DNA of 64,000 bases, taken from positions 7,936,001-8,000,000 of the forward strand of contig NZ_CP064703.1 of the NCBI RefSeq assembly GCF_023101085.1, given 5' to 3'. This stretch comes from Bradyrhizobium sp. 170 (GTDB lineage Bacteria; Pseudomonadota; Alphaproteobacteria; Rhizobiales; Xanthobacteraceae). The stretch's first letter is position 1, and each line of letters opens with the position of its first letter. Both the position numbers and the translations under genes were made by a program. Shown here piece by piece: positions 43,864-53,208 of the stretch. Under the pieces are notes generated by a model. That model was given only the letters and a program-made list of their open reading frames with translations, did not search any database and was not told where the DNA came from.

Positions 43864-44793
43864 CTACGCGCGCATCACGGCGTCAATCAAGAGTCCCGCG
43901 AACAGCAACAGGCCTGCATCGCGATTGGACTTGAACACGCGCAGGCACAGCGCGGGATCGCTGATGTCCAATCGCCTGATCTGCCACGCCAGATGCGCGG
44001 CGAACGCGATCAGCCCGATCCATGCCGGCCAGCGAGCGCTACCCAGCGCCAGCGCTACGCCGATCAAGACCACCGCAAGCGAATAAAACACCGCGAGCGC
44101 GCGATGGGTGCGCGCGCCGAACAGGCGTGCGGTGGACTTGATGCCGATCAGCGCGTCGTCCTCGGTGTCCTGATGGGCGTAGATCGTGTCGTAGCCGATC
44201 ACCCAGGCGATCGAGCCGGCGTAGAGCGCGAGCGCGGTCAGATCGATCCGCCCGAGCGTGACAGCGAATCCCATCAGCGCGCCCCAGGAGAACGCCAGCC
44301 CCAGCACGACCTGCGGCCACCAGGTGATGCGCTTCATGAAAGGATAGACCGCGACGATAACCAGCGAGGCGATGCCGGTCATGATCGCAAAACGGTTGAA
44401 CTGCAGCAGCACCAGAAGTCCGATCAGCGCCTGCAGGACCAGGAAGGCAAATGCCTGCGTCACGCTGATCTGCCCGGCGGGCAATGGCCGCGACCGTGTC
44501 CGCTCGACGCGCGCGTCGAGATCGCGGTCGGTGATGTCGTTCCAGGCGCACCCCGCCCCGCGCATGACAAAGGCGCCGATCAAGAACAGCACGATCACGA
44601 GCGGCAGTTGCGAGACGTCGCGGGCAACACCGGCGGCCAGCGCCGCCGACCACCAGCACGGCATCAGCAACAGCCACGATCCGATCGGACGGTCGAAACG
44701 GGAAAGCCGCAAGTAAGGCCGTGACCAGGACGGCGCGCGCGTATCGACCCAGTTGCCGGTGGCGTCGGCAACGCGGGTGGTCGCGTCGCTCAT
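43864..44793 (-). CDS. ubiA: 4-hydroxybenzoate polyprenyltransferase UbiA
   Basis: 309 aa, membrane prenyltransferase of ubiquinone synthesis. First Asp-rich motif GCAWNDITDRDLDARVERTR, second YAHQDTEDDALIGIKST, with about nine hydrophobic helices. The usual N-terminal LSRFDRPIGSWLLLMPCWW is present. Attaches the polyprenyl chain to 4-hydroxybenzoate. Ubiquinone genes are often scattered, so its neighbours tell little. Confidence 0.93.
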   Translation of the reverse strand: MSDATTRVADATGNWVDTRAPSWSRPYLRLSRFDRPIGSWLLLMPCWWSAALAAGVARDVSQLPLVIVLFLIGAFVMRGAGCAWNDITDRDLDARVERTRSRPLPAGQISVTQAFAFLVLQALIGLLVLLQFNRFAIMTGIASLVIVAVYPFMKRITWWPQVVLGLAFSWGALMGFAVTLGRIDLTALALYAGSIAWVIGYDTIYAHQDTEDDALIGIKSTARLFGARTHRALAVFYSLAVVLIGVALALGSARWPAWIGLIAFAAHLAWQIRRLDISDPALCLRVFKSNRDAGLLLFAGLLIDAVMRA

Positions 44794-44803
44794 CGGAGCG
44801 CGG

Positions 44804-45460
44804 TCATCGCGCGAGAACGTTGCCGTTCAGCGTATCGAAGGTGCTGCCGCCCTTCTTCACGGTTTGCGCCTCAGGCACCGCCGCCGAAGAGCCGAGCACT
44901 TCGCTGAGACTCGGACCGGCCGGTCCGCGCGCCTGCGCCTGCTGCGCGACGGCACAGACCTGATTCTGCATCTTCTCGGTGTTCTTGTGGCCGTTCTTGA
45001 GCTGGTCGGCGATCTGCGGCGGAATTCCGCATTTGGCCGAGTTGGTCTCGACATATTTGATCATCTTCACTTCGGCCTGGCCGAAGTTTTTGATCAGCTT
45101 GCAGGCCTCATCCGGCGGCGCCTTGCGGTCGCTCGCGGCCTTGATCATCTTGCCGCGCCGCTCGGCTTCCTCGCGCAGGGGAACGAACCCCTTCATGCAG
45201 GCGTCCGCCCCACCGCTGGCCTGCGGCGGCGGCCCACTGAATCCGCTGGAAACCGGGGCGGCACCCTGTGACGGGAACGCCGACGGCGCGCCGACCGAGG
45301 CCGACGGCGCAGCGCCATTCACCGGCGGAAACGGCGAAGCATTCGCGGGTGCCGCGCTCTGGTTGGGCAATGGCGCCGGAAACGCACCTTGCGCAAACAC
45401 TTGCCCGGCGTGAAAGGTCACGACGGCAGCGGTCAGCGGCACAATCAGGCGGCGGATCAT
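44804..45460 (-). CDS. Secreted Cys-containing protein, paralogue of the next gene
   Basis: 218 aa from MIRRLIVPLTAAVVTFHAGQ; signal peptide cut near QVFAQG. A Pro/Ala/Ser-rich linker (~25-75) precedes a helical domain (~85-170) with the Cys pattern C...C...C...C (DACMKG, DEACKL, SAKCGI, NQVCAV). The domain is nearly identical to the protein at 45740-46207. Function unknown; periplasmic. The C-terminus differs from its paralogue. Confidence 0.72.
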   Translation of the reverse strand: MIRRLIVPLTAAVVTFHAGQVFAQGAFPAPLPNQSAAPANASPFPPVNGAAPSASVGAPSAFPSQGAAPVSSGFSGPPPQASGGADACMKGFVPLREEAERRGKMIKAASDRKAPPDEACKLIKNFGQAEVKMIKYVETNSAKCGIPPQIADQLKNGHKNTEKMQNQVCAVAQQAQARGPAGPSLSEVLGSSAAVPEAQTVKKGGSTFDTLNGNVLAR

Positions 45461-45739
45461 CAAGGGTATATCTCCGGCGAGGTCCAGGCAGCCCCGGCGT
45501 GTTCCGAACGAAGCAGATTTGCAATGGGCAATTTTACGATTCCTGCCGACGCTTAACAACCCGTTGATTGGGGCAGCAGCGCGGCGCATGGCCGCCGGTA
45601 AGCCAAGAATGGCCTCCGGATTCTAGCGCTTTGGGCTAAAAGCGCCCGGAAACGGAACATTTCAGATGCCGTACCCGGTTTCGTGACCGTCCAGATGGCG
45701 CATTCCGGCTGCAGCCGGTCGCGACGCGTTTCGTCCAGG

Positions 45740-46207
45740 TCACAAGGGATTGATGGCACGGAGGAGCGGGGCGGATGCGGGCCAGAAGTCGCCCGGCCCC
45801 AGCACTTCGTTCAGGTCCGAATCCGCTGACGGGCGCTGCCGCGCCATCGCGCAGACCTGCTTCTGCATCTTCTCGGTGTTCTTGTGGCCGTTCCTGAGCT
45901 GGTCGGCGATCTGCGACGGAATTCCGCATTTGGCCGAGTTGGTCTCGACATATTTGATCATCTTCAATTCGGCCTGGCCGAAATTTCCGATCAGCTTGCA
46001 GGCCTCATCCGGCGGCGCCTTGCGGTCACTCGCGGCCTTGATCAGCCTGCTGCGTTTCTCCGCCTCTTCGCGCAACGGGGTGAAAGCCTTCAGGCAGGCC
46101 CCCGCCAGCTCGCTCGATGGCGGCGCCGGGAATGTGCCCTGCGCATGGGCCTGGTCCGCAAGGATCGTCACGACGGCAGCGATCAGCGGCACAATCAGGC
46201 GGATCAT
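45740..46207 (-). CDS. Secreted Cys-containing protein, shorter paralogue
   Basis: 155 aa from the ATG at 46207 (MIRLIVPLIAAVVTILADQA). Signal peptide, then the same four-Cys helical domain as the 44804 gene (ASDRKAPPDEACKLIGNFGQ), without the long linker. The two genes are tandem on one strand, so they come from a duplication. The C-terminus diverges after NTEKMQKQVCAMARQ. Function unknown. Confidence 0.72.
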   Translation of the reverse strand: MIRLIVPLIAAVVTILADQAHAQGTFPAPPSSELAGACLKAFTPLREEAEKRSRLIKAASDRKAPPDEACKLIGNFGQAELKMIKYVETNSAKCGIPSQIADQLRNGHKNTEKMQKQVCAMARQRPSADSDLNEVLGPGDFWPASAPLLRAINPL

Positions 46208-46317
46208 CAAGGGGGCTTCTCCGGCAAGGTCCTACGGCCCAACGTCTTCCGATCGACGCAAGGTTCCGGTTATAGGCATTTATAGGCTAAGACCGGCGCG
46301 AAACGGAACAATCGCAT

Positions 46318-47076
46318 ATGCCTGAACTCGATTTTCGCGCCCCTCGCCTGTTCGTCGACGCCCCTTTGCGCGAGGGCGAGAGAATCGCGCTGGAGCGCAA
46401 CCAGAGCAACTATCTGGGCAATGTGATGCGCCTTTCGGCCGGCGAAAGCATCCTGGTGTTCAATGGCCGCGACGGCGAATGGCAGGCGGAGATCGAGGGA
46501 CGCAAGCGGCCCGACGGCCTGAAGATCCTCGCGCGAACGCGGCCGCAGGATCGCCTGCCCGACATCGCCTATGTCTTTGCGCCGCTGAAGCACGCTCGCC
46601 TCGACTACATGGTGCAGAAGGCGGTCGAGATGGGTGCGTCGGCGCTGCAGCCGGTGTTGACGCGATTCACCCAGGTTTCGCGGGTCAACAGCGAGCGGAT
46701 GCGCGCCAATGTCATCGAGGCCGCCGAGCAATGCGGCATCCTGAGCCTCGCCGATGTTGCCGAGCCGATGCCGCTCGATCGGTTTCTGACCCAGCGCCAG
46801 CCGGAGCGCCTGCTGGTTTTCTGCGACGAGGCGGCGGAAACCACCTCGCCTCTGCAGGCCCTGCAAAACGGGGTAACCGCAACTGGCGGCATCGACATCC
46901 TGATCGGCCCCGAGGGCGGATTTGCCGAGGAAGAACGGGCGCTGCTTCTGCGGCAGCCCAAGAGGCTGCGGCTGTCTCTGGGCCCCCGCATCCTGCGCGC
47001 GGATACCGCCGGCGTCGCCGCGCTGGCGCTGGTGCAGGCCGCCCTGGGCGACTGGCACAGTTCAGGCAGAGGATGA
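46318..47076 (+). CDS. rsmE: 16S rRNA (uracil1498-N3)-methyltransferase RsmE
   Basis: 252 aa SPOUT methyltransferase. N-terminal PUA-like part (LDFRAPRLFVDAPLREGERI), then RLDYMVQKAVEMGASALQPV, and the C-terminal knot DILIGPEGGFAEEERALLLR with LSLGPRILRADTAGVAALAL. These are the standard RsmE motifs. Methylates U1498 of 16S rRNA. Divergent from the secreted-protein pair. Confidence 0.93.
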   Translation: MPELDFRAPRLFVDAPLREGERIALERNQSNYLGNVMRLSAGESILVFNGRDGEWQAEIEGRKRPDGLKILARTRPQDRLPDIAYVFAPLKHARLDYMVQKAVEMGASALQPVLTRFTQVSRVNSERMRANVIEAAEQCGILSLADVAEPMPLDRFLTQRQPERLLVFCDEAAETTSPLQALQNGVTATGGIDILIGPEGGFAEEERALLLRQPKRLRLSLGPRILRADTAGVAALALVQAALGDWHSSGRG

Positions 47077-47137
47077 TGTCTGTATTCGTTTGCCAAGGAG
47101 CTGCCACCACTCCGAGGCGGAGCGGAGCGCCACGCTC

Positions 47138-47440
47138 TTACTCGCCGGATAAGTCCAGTTCGCCCAGATTGCGCGCGGCATCGACGACGCGCATGATGCG
47201 GAGGCCGCCCTTCGTGATTTCGTAAAGTGCCAGCCAGCGCGCAATCACCAGCATCCGCGCACCGTCGGCAATGTCGGGGCGAAGCGGTCCTGACTCGGGA
47301 AATTCCGCCAGTTGGCGGCACCGCGCTTCAATACGATCAATCCAGTGATCAGCCGTATCCGGCCCTTTGTCCGCCGCCATGTGAAGCCAGATTTCCAGGA
47401 GATCGCGCTCTGCGAGCTGGGAAAGGCGAACCTCGCCCAA
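47138..47440 (-). CDS. parE: ParE-family toxin
   Basis: 100 aa: MGEVRLSQLAERDLLEIWLH, then AADHWIDRIEARCRQLAEFP and GPLRPDIADGARMLVIARWL, the RelE/ParE superfamily pattern with a basic C-terminal strand. ParE toxins poison gyrase; the family target here is not proven. Preceded on the same strand by its antitoxin gene, only one base apart. Confidence 0.85.
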   Translation of the reverse strand: MGEVRLSQLAERDLLEIWLHMAADKGPDTADHWIDRIEARCRQLAEFPESGPLRPDIADGARMLVIARWLALYEITKGGLRIMRVVDAARNLGELDLSGE

Positions 47441-47441
47441 G

Positions 47442-47693
47442 CTACTTGCCCGCCGCCTTCAACAGCGCCCGACCTTGCGCTTTGATATCAGCAAAATCGG
47501 CCACGCCTGCATCGCCGCTCGCCTGGCCTGCCGCCCAAGCATTCCGCAGGAAAGCCAACCGGGCTTCTTCCGTCTGCTCCATGATCCGCAGCGCCTCACG
47601 CACAACCTCGCTTGCCGAGGTGTAACGGCCACTCGAAACCTTGGCTTTGACGAACTCGCTCAGTTCTTCAGTCAGCGAGACATTCATATTCAT
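47442..47693 (-). CDS. parD: ParD-family antitoxin
   Basis: 83 aa from MNMNVSLTEELSEFVKAKVS. Ribbon-helix-helix N-terminus (NVSLTEELSEFVKAKVSSGRYTSASEVVREALR) as in ParD, then a flexible C-terminal toxin-binding part. Neutralises the adjacent ParE and would repress the operon promoter. Start chosen at the Met matching ParD N-termini; the longer frame upstream is not protein-like. Confidence 0.87.
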   Translation of the reverse strand: MNMNVSLTEELSEFVKAKVSSGRYTSASEVVREALRIMEQTEEARLAFLRNAWAAGQASGDAGVADFADIKAQGRALLKAAGK

Positions 47694-47960
47694 GGCGCGG
47701 ACCTTTCTTCCCCAAATATGGATGCGACCACAGATTTTGGCAATCTTTGCCATTAAACCAACGCGGTTCCAGCGGCCGACGCTCCTGCTAGCCAAGCCGT
47801 CTTAAAATCGTTAACGCTCCCAATCATTAAGCCACTTCGCCAATCCCTGTCGAAACCGCGGTTCGGCCATGGTAAGGCCTGCGCCAACGAGACGCCTCCC
47901 CCCGGGCGGAACCCCAAACGACCCTTGGAACCCGGTTTTTCCGGATATTTTGGACGTGAA

Positions 47961-49151
47961 ATGACCGCGACCGCCGCCATCAGAGGTGCTGCCGGATCCG
48001 CCGCCTGGGCGGATGCGCTGCTATTGTCGTTTGCACAAGGCGGCTACGTCCAGGCGCACCCCGGCATCCTGCAGCCGGCGGAGCCGTTCCTCGATCTCTC
48101 CGGCGAGGACATCCGTAAGAGCCTTTACCTGACCACCGACGCGTCCGGCGAGGAGCTCTGCCTGCGCCCCGACCTCACCATTCCGGTCGCGCGCGACTAT
48201 CTTGCCTCCGGGCGCGCCGGCCAACCCGCGGGCTTCAGCTATCTCGGGCCGGTGTTCCGCTATCGCGGCGGCCAGCCGAGCGAATTCCTGCAGGCCGGCA
48301 TCGAATCCTTTGGCCGGCAGGACCGCGCCGCGGCGGACGCCGAAATGCTGGCGCTGGCGCTGGAAGCCACGGCCGCCTTCGGATTAAAGGACGTCGACAT
48401 CCGCACCGGCGACGTCGCCCTGTTCACGGCGCTAATCGACGCGCTTAATCTCTATCCGGTGTGGCGGCGGCGGCTGATCAAGGATTTCAACCGCAAGATC
48501 AGCCTCGCCGAGGACATCGAGCGGCTGACGCTTTCGACCGCGCCCGGCCGCAACGAATATGAGGGCGTGCTGGCCGCACTTGCCGGCTCCGACCGCAAGG
48601 CGGCGCTGGCGCTGGTCACCGACCTGATGTCGATCGCCGGCACCACCAATGTCGGCGGACGGACGGTTGCCGAAATCGCCGACCGCTTCCTCGAGCAATC
48701 GACGCTGAAGGGCGGCGCGCTGCCGCGCGATGCGCTTGCCATCATCAAGCGCTTCCTCGCGATCGCGGGCGATCCCGATGAATCGGTGGCGCAACTGCGT
48801 GCGCTTGCCTCCGACGCCAAGCTCGATCTCGCCGCCGCCATCGACCAGCTCGAAAGCCGCGTCGGCTTCATGGCCGCGCGCGGCATCGACACGAAGCTGA
48901 CGCGGTTTTCCACCTCGTTCGGCCGGGGGCTCGATTATTACACCGGCTTCGAATTCGAGCTGCACGCCAAAGGAAATGCCAAGGGAAATACCAGGGGTAA
49001 CGGCGTCGAACCGCTGGTGGCGGGCGGGCGCTATGATGGCCTGATGAAGCAGCTCGGTTCGCCGACGCCGATTCCCGCGGTCGGCTTCTCGGTGTGGATC
49101 GAGGCGCTGACGCAGCTCGGAAAACCTGTCTCGCAAGGGAGCGCCGCATGA
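47961..49151 (+). CDS. hisZ: ATP phosphoribosyltransferase regulatory subunit HisZ
   Basis: 396 aa from [21 protein letters not shown] HisRS-like protein lacking tRNA-charging function: motif 2-like [35 protein letters not shown] and [14 protein letters not shown]. It forms the active short-form enzyme with HisG at the first step of histidine synthesis. Its stop overlaps the hisG start (ATGA). Confidence 0.92.
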   Translation: MTATAAIRGAAGSAAWADALLLSFAQGGYVQAHPGILQPAEPFLDLSGEDIRKSLYLTTDASGEELCLRPDLTIPVARDYLASGRAGQPAGFSYLGPVFRYRGGQPSEFLQAGIESFGRQDRAAADAEMLALALEATAAFGLKDVDIRTGDVALFTALIDALNLYPVWRRRLIKDFNRKISLAEDIERLTLSTAPGRNEYEGVLAALAGSDRKAALALVTDLMSIAGTTNVGGRTVAEIADRFLEQSTLKGGALPRDALAIIKRFLAIAGDPDESVAQLRALASDAKLDLAAAIDQLESRVGFMAARGIDTKLTRFSTSFGRGLDYYTGFEFELHAKGNAKGNTRGNGVEPLVAGGRYDGLMKQLGSPTPIPAVGFSVWIEALTQLGKPVSQGSAA

Positions 49152-50125
49152 CCGCCCCCTTCGTTCTCGCCGTTCCCTCCAAGGGCCGCCTGCAGGAAAA
49201 TACTGAGGCGTTTTTCACGCGCGCAGGGCTCTCGCTGGCGAAACCGCGCGGCGCGCGCGACTATCGCGGCACCATCACGGGCCTCGACAATGTCGAGATC
49301 GCCTATCTCTCGGCGAGCGAAATCGCTTCGCAACTGGCGCGCGGCATGGTCCATCTCGGCGTCACCGGCGAGGATCTGCTGCGCGAAAGCATTACGGATG
49401 CCGACAAGCGCGTGCTGCTGATCGACAATCTCGGCTTCGGCAGCGCCAATGTCGTGGTCGCGGTGCCGCAGGCATGGATCGACGTCCGCACCATGGCCGA
49501 TCTCGACGACGTCACGACCGGTTTCCGCGCCCAGCATAACCGGCGGATGCGGGTCGCAACCAAATACATCAACCTGACGCGCAATTTCTTCGCCGCCCAC
49601 GGCGTGGTCGATTACCGCATCGTCGAAAGCGCCGGCGCCACCGAGGGCGCGCCCGCCGTCGGCACCGCCGAGATGATCGTCGACATCACGACGACCGGCG
49701 CGACGCTCGCTGCCAACGGCCTCAAGGTGCTGGACGACGGCGTGATCCTGCGCAGCCAGGCCAATCTCGTGGCGTCCCGCGATGCCGACTGGTCGACTGA
49801 CGCCCGCGAGACCGCGCGCGTCATCCTCGACCACATCGCCGCGCGCGCCCGCGCCAGCAAATACCGCGAGGTGCGAACGCGTTTCGCCGGCTGCAACGAT
49901 GCGTTGCTGGCGGAGGCGCATAACCGGTTTGGCGTGGTGACGCCGTTCGGCGGGCCGACCTCGTCGGGCATGCTGACGCTGCACTGCCCGCCGATGCAGC
50001 TTTACGCGCTCGGCAGCTTCCTGCGCGAGCATGGGGCGGACACGGTTTCGATCGCCTCGCTCGACTACGTGCTCGACCGGGAAAACCCGTTATTTGCCAG
50101 GCTCGAGGCGTTCTTGCGGCAATAA
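49148..50125 (+). CDS. hisG: ATP phosphoribosyltransferase catalytic subunit HisG
   Basis: 325 aa from [30 protein letters not shown] substrate loop, [17 protein letters not shown] and [20 protein letters not shown] (PRPP-binding region). Longer than the ~210-aa short-form HisG but ending with the alphaproteobacterial C-terminal extension rather than a regulatory ACT-like domain, consistent with dependence on HisZ. Catalyses PRPP plus ATP to phosphoribosyl-ATP. Confidence 0.92.
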   Translation: MTAPFVLAVPSKGRLQENTEAFFTRAGLSLAKPRGARDYRGTITGLDNVEIAYLSASEIASQLARGMVHLGVTGEDLLRESITDADKRVLLIDNLGFGSANVVVAVPQAWIDVRTMADLDDVTTGFRAQHNRRMRVATKYINLTRNFFAAHGVVDYRIVESAGATEGAPAVGTAEMIVDITTTGATLAANGLKVLDDGVILRSQANLVASRDADWSTDARETARVILDHIAARARASKYREVRTRFAGCNDALLAEAHNRFGVVTPFGGPTSSGMLTLHCPPMQLYALGSFLREHGADTVSIASLDYVLDRENPLFARLEAFLRQ

Positions 50126-50200
50126 GGCTGCCGTTTCGTTCATCGTTGCGACAGGTGGCGGCAGGTAACATATACGATTGGATGATCTGGGACCTGATCG

Positions 50201-51247
50201 ATGATGCTCGGCTCTGACGTTTCCCGCCTGTCGACGACCGCAGCCGGCGCCGCGGCGCAGGGCCTGTCGATTGTCGTGCCGCTGTACAACGAGGCGGCGG
50301 GGCTCGCTCTGCTGCACGAGCGGCTGGTCGGCCTCGCCCGCACGCTAAAGGCACGTTACGGCCTCGGATGCGAAGTGGTCTATGTCGACGACGGCAGCGC
50401 CGACAACACGCTGGCGATCGCGCGCACGCTCACCGCTGACGCGCTCGACATCCAGGTGGTGTCGCTGTCACGCAATTTCGGCAAGGAGGCCGCGCTGATG
50501 GCGGGGCTGGACCATGCCCGCCTTGGCGCGATGCTGTTCATGGACGGCGACGGGCAGCATCCGCCTGATCTGGTCGAAAAGCTGGTCTCGCACTGGATCG
50601 ATGACGGCTACGACGTCGTCTATACGGCGAAGGCGCATCGCGACAATGAATCGTTCCTGCGCCGCCAGGCGGTGCACGGCTTCTACGCGCTGATCAACTG
50701 GGGCGCGCGGCAGAAGATCCCCGAGGATGCCGGCGACTTCCGCCTGCTGTCGCCGCGCGCGGCCACGGCGCTGCGACAGCTTCCCGAGCGCAACCGCTTC
50801 TTCAAGGGCCTGTCGAACTGGATCGGCTTCCGCCAGATCCGCGTCGATTACGAGCCGGCGCCGCGCGCGCACGGCGTCACGACGTTCAGCCCGGGCCGCC
50901 TGATCGGACTGTCGATCGAGGGATTGACGTCGTTCTCGGTGGCGCCGCTGCGCTTTGCGAGCCTGCTCGGCGTGCTGCTGGCGATCAGCGCCTTCCTGTT
51001 CGGCCTGACCATTCTCTGGGAGGTCTGGACCACCGGCAAGCAGGTCCCCGGCTATCCCTCGCTGATGATCGGCCTGATGACGATCGGCGGCGTTCAGCTC
51101 ATCATGATCGGGATCGTCGGCGAATATATCGGCAAGATCCTGTCCGAGCTGAAGGCGCGTCCGATCTACTTCGTCGCCGAGCACTCCGAAAAGCGCGCCG
51201 ACGGCGAGACGGCGGCGAGCACCGCTGAGCGGACCGCCGCCGAATGA
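50201..51247 (+). CDS. Family 2 glycosyltransferase, polyprenyl-phosphate sugar transferase type
   Basis: 348 aa. GT-A fold: LSIVVPLYNEAAGLALLHER, VVYVDDGSADNTLAIART, the DGDGQHPPDLVEKLV metal site and ERNRFFKGLSNWIGF. Two C-terminal helices (~245-275 and ~285-310) as in GtrB/ArnC/DPMS-like enzymes that load a sugar on undecaprenyl phosphate. Overlaps a ChbG/HpnK deacetylase gene by four bases, so the pair probably makes and deacetylates a lipid-linked sugar. Confidence 0.85.
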   Translation: MMLGSDVSRLSTTAAGAAAQGLSIVVPLYNEAAGLALLHERLVGLARTLKARYGLGCEVVYVDDGSADNTLAIARTLTADALDIQVVSLSRNFGKEAALMAGLDHARLGAMLFMDGDGQHPPDLVEKLVSHWIDDGYDVVYTAKAHRDNESFLRRQAVHGFYALINWGARQKIPEDAGDFRLLSPRAATALRQLPERNRFFKGLSNWIGFRQIRVDYEPAPRAHGVTTFSPGRLIGLSIEGLTSFSVAPLRFASLLGVLLAISAFLFGLTILWEVWTTGKQVPGYPSLMIGLMTIGGVQLIMIGIVGEYIGKILSELKARPIYFVAEHSEKRADGETAASTAERTAAE

Positions 51248-52086
51248 ACGACGCTGCGCTGCGCCGGATCTGGCTGTGCGCCGACGATTACGGGCTGGCC
51301 GATGGCGTCAACCGCGCCATTCGCGATTTGATTTCCCGCGGCCGTCTCAATGCCACCTCGGTGATGGTGGTAGGCGCAGCGATCGGGCGCGCCGAGGTCG
51401 CCGCGCTGCAGGACGCAGCAGCGAACAGCCCGCGTTGCGCGATCGGCCTGCACGCGACGCTGACCGCTCCGTTTCGTCCGCTGACGATGCACTTCCGGCC
51501 GCTCAATGGTGGCCTGTTCCTGCCGTTCCCAGCCATGCTGCGATCGGGGCTGTTGCGGCGGCTCGATCCTGAAATGATCGAGGACGAGATGCTAGCCCAG
51601 CTCGCGGCCTTCAAGGAGCTGTTCGGCCGCGCGCCCGATTTCGTCGACGGCCATCAGCATGCGCAACTCTTCCCGCAGGTGCGCGACGCCTTCCTGCGCG
51701 CGGTGAAGGAAGCCGTGCCCGGCGCCTGGGTTCGCCAGGGCGGACGCCTCAAGCCGCTGGCAGGGCTGCTCGGCGCGCCGAAGGCGCTGGTGCTCGACGT
51801 TCTCAGCGCGCAATTCCGCAAGCGCGCGGCCCGTGCCGGCATCCCGTTCAATCCCGCCTTCGCCGGCGCCTATGATTTTTCGAAAGCGCCCGATTTCGGC
51901 GTGCTGATGGGTGAGTTCCTTGCCGAATTGCCGGAAGGCGGGCTGGTGATGTGCCACCCTGGATTCGTCGACGAAACGCTCAGGAGCCTCGATCCCCTGA
52001 CCACCCAGCGCGAGGCGGAACATGCGTTCCTGGCAAGCGATCGATTCCCGACATTGCTGGCGGCGAATAAAGTTACATTGAGCTGA
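51244..52086 (+). CDS. ChbG/HpnK family (YdjC-type) carbohydrate deacetylase
   Basis: 280 aa. Zinc-binding: WLCADDYGLADGVNRAIRDL (Asp-Asp), FVDGHQHAQLFPQVRDAFL (His-x-His) and VMCHPGFVDETLRSLDPLT. Deacetylates N-acetylated sugars. Family members act on chitobiose, on hopanoid-linked N-acetylglucosamine (HpnK) or on undecaprenyl-phosphate sugars (NaxD). The coupled glycosyltransferase favours the last type. Substrate not determinable from sequence. Confidence 0.85.
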   Translation: MNDAALRRIWLCADDYGLADGVNRAIRDLISRGRLNATSVMVVGAAIGRAEVAALQDAAANSPRCAIGLHATLTAPFRPLTMHFRPLNGGLFLPFPAMLRSGLLRRLDPEMIEDEMLAQLAAFKELFGRAPDFVDGHQHAQLFPQVRDAFLRAVKEAVPGAWVRQGGRLKPLAGLLGAPKALVLDVLSAQFRKRAARAGIPFNPAFAGAYDFSKAPDFGVLMGEFLAELPEGGLVMCHPGFVDETLRSLDPLTTQREAEHAFLASDRFPTLLAANKVTLS

Positions 52087-52216
52087 TAAGATTTAAGGAA
52101 ATCCCGGCGTTTTGTCGCATACCAAAATTTAATTCGGCCACCCACTACTTGCGACACAAAGCCCGCCCTACATCTTCCCGGCGCGTTGACGACGATCCGA
52201 CGCGAGGGAGAGGGCC

Positions 52217-53047
52217 ATGACACCGCAAGAACGCCAACTGATTGACGATCTTTTCGACCGGCTCGCCAAGCTGGAAAGCGCCAAGCGCGATCCGGAGGCG
52301 ATGTCAGCGATCATGCAGGGCCTGCGCAACGCGCCGAATGCAGTCTATGCGCTGGTGCAAACGACGCTGGTGCAGGACGAGGCGCTGAAGCGCGCCGACA
52401 TGCGCATCCAGGAGCTGGAAGCGGGCGCGGGTCAGCAAGCTCAATCCGGCGGCTTCCTCGATTCGATGCGCGATGCGATCTTCGGGCAGAACCAGCAACA
52501 TGGTTCGGTGCCCAACGTTCGCGCACCTGAGATGGCAGGCAGCCGCCCGGCCTGGAACACCGGGCAGGTACTGCAGCAGAACCAGGCGCCCGGACAATAC
52601 AATCAGCCCGGACAATACAATCAGCCGGCCTACGCCCAGCCCGGCGCTCAGCAGCAGTCGCCGTTCGGCGGCGGCGGCTCGTTTCTCGGAACCGCTGCGG
52701 CAGCCGCGGTCGGTGTGGTCGGCGGATCGATGCTGGCCAGCAGCCTCCGTTCGATGATGGGCGGCGGCGGCAACCACCAAAGCTTCGGCGACACAGCCGG
52801 CCATAGCGGCGGCATCGAAGACCGCAGGCCGTGGAGCGATCAGTCCGGCGGCAATCTGGCGCGCGACGCCGGGATCAACGACATCGGTTCGCGCGGCTCG
52901 TCCAGCCAGCGGGCCGACAACAACGATAACGATTCCGGCTCACGCCAGGGATTCTTCGATTCTGCCTCGCATGATGATGACGACACCGACCACGATTCCG
53001 ACGGCTTCGACGGCGACGATGGCGGTGGCGACAGCGATTACGCGTGA
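52217..53047 (+). CDS. DUF2076 domain protein
   Basis: 276 aa. MTPQERQLIDDLFDRLAKLE then NAPNAVYALVQTTLVQDEAL is the DUF2076 N-terminus, followed by a Gln/Pro-rich part with a short direct repeat (GQYNQP twice), a Gly-rich hydrophobic stretch (TAAAAAVGVVGGSMLASSLR) and an Asp-rich C-terminus. Function unknown; probably periplasmic or envelope-associated. Confidence 0.85.
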   Translation: MTPQERQLIDDLFDRLAKLESAKRDPEAMSAIMQGLRNAPNAVYALVQTTLVQDEALKRADMRIQELEAGAGQQAQSGGFLDSMRDAIFGQNQQHGSVPNVRAPEMAGSRPAWNTGQVLQQNQAPGQYNQPGQYNQPAYAQPGAQQQSPFGGGGSFLGTAAAAAVGVVGGSMLASSLRSMMGGGGNHQSFGDTAGHSGGIEDRRPWSDQSGGNLARDAGINDIGSRGSSSQRADNNDNDSGSRQGFFDSASHDDDDTDHDSDGFDGDDGGGDSDYA

Positions 53048-53070
53048 GCGGTGTCCGAGTTGAAAAAGAG

Positions 53071-53102
53071 AAACGGCCGCCCGATCGGGCGGCCGTTTTT
53101 TG
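53071..53102 (+). terminator. Terminator after the DUF2076 gene
   Basis: AAACGGCCGCCC-GATC-GGGCGGCCGTTT, a 12-bp perfect stem with the next T's forming the tail TTTTTT. Confidence 0.9.
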
Positions 53103-53105
53103 TTT

Positions 53106-53192
53106 GTAGCCCGGATGGAGCGAAGCGCAATCCGGGACAGGTCGCTCCGCGGTGAGATCGCCCCCGATTGCGCTGCGCTCCATCCGGGCTAC
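53106..53192. repeat. Long palindromic intergenic element
   Basis: GTAGCCCGGATGGAGCG... at 53106 and its near-complement ...CGCTCCATCCGGGCTAC ending at 53192 form about 30 pairs separated by a ~25-base loop. This GCCCGGATGGAGCG element is a well-known repeat in Bradyrhizobium-like genomes. It may also terminate the converging transpeptidase gene. Confidence 0.8.
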
Positions 53193-53208
53193 AGGCTACG
53201 CGAACACC

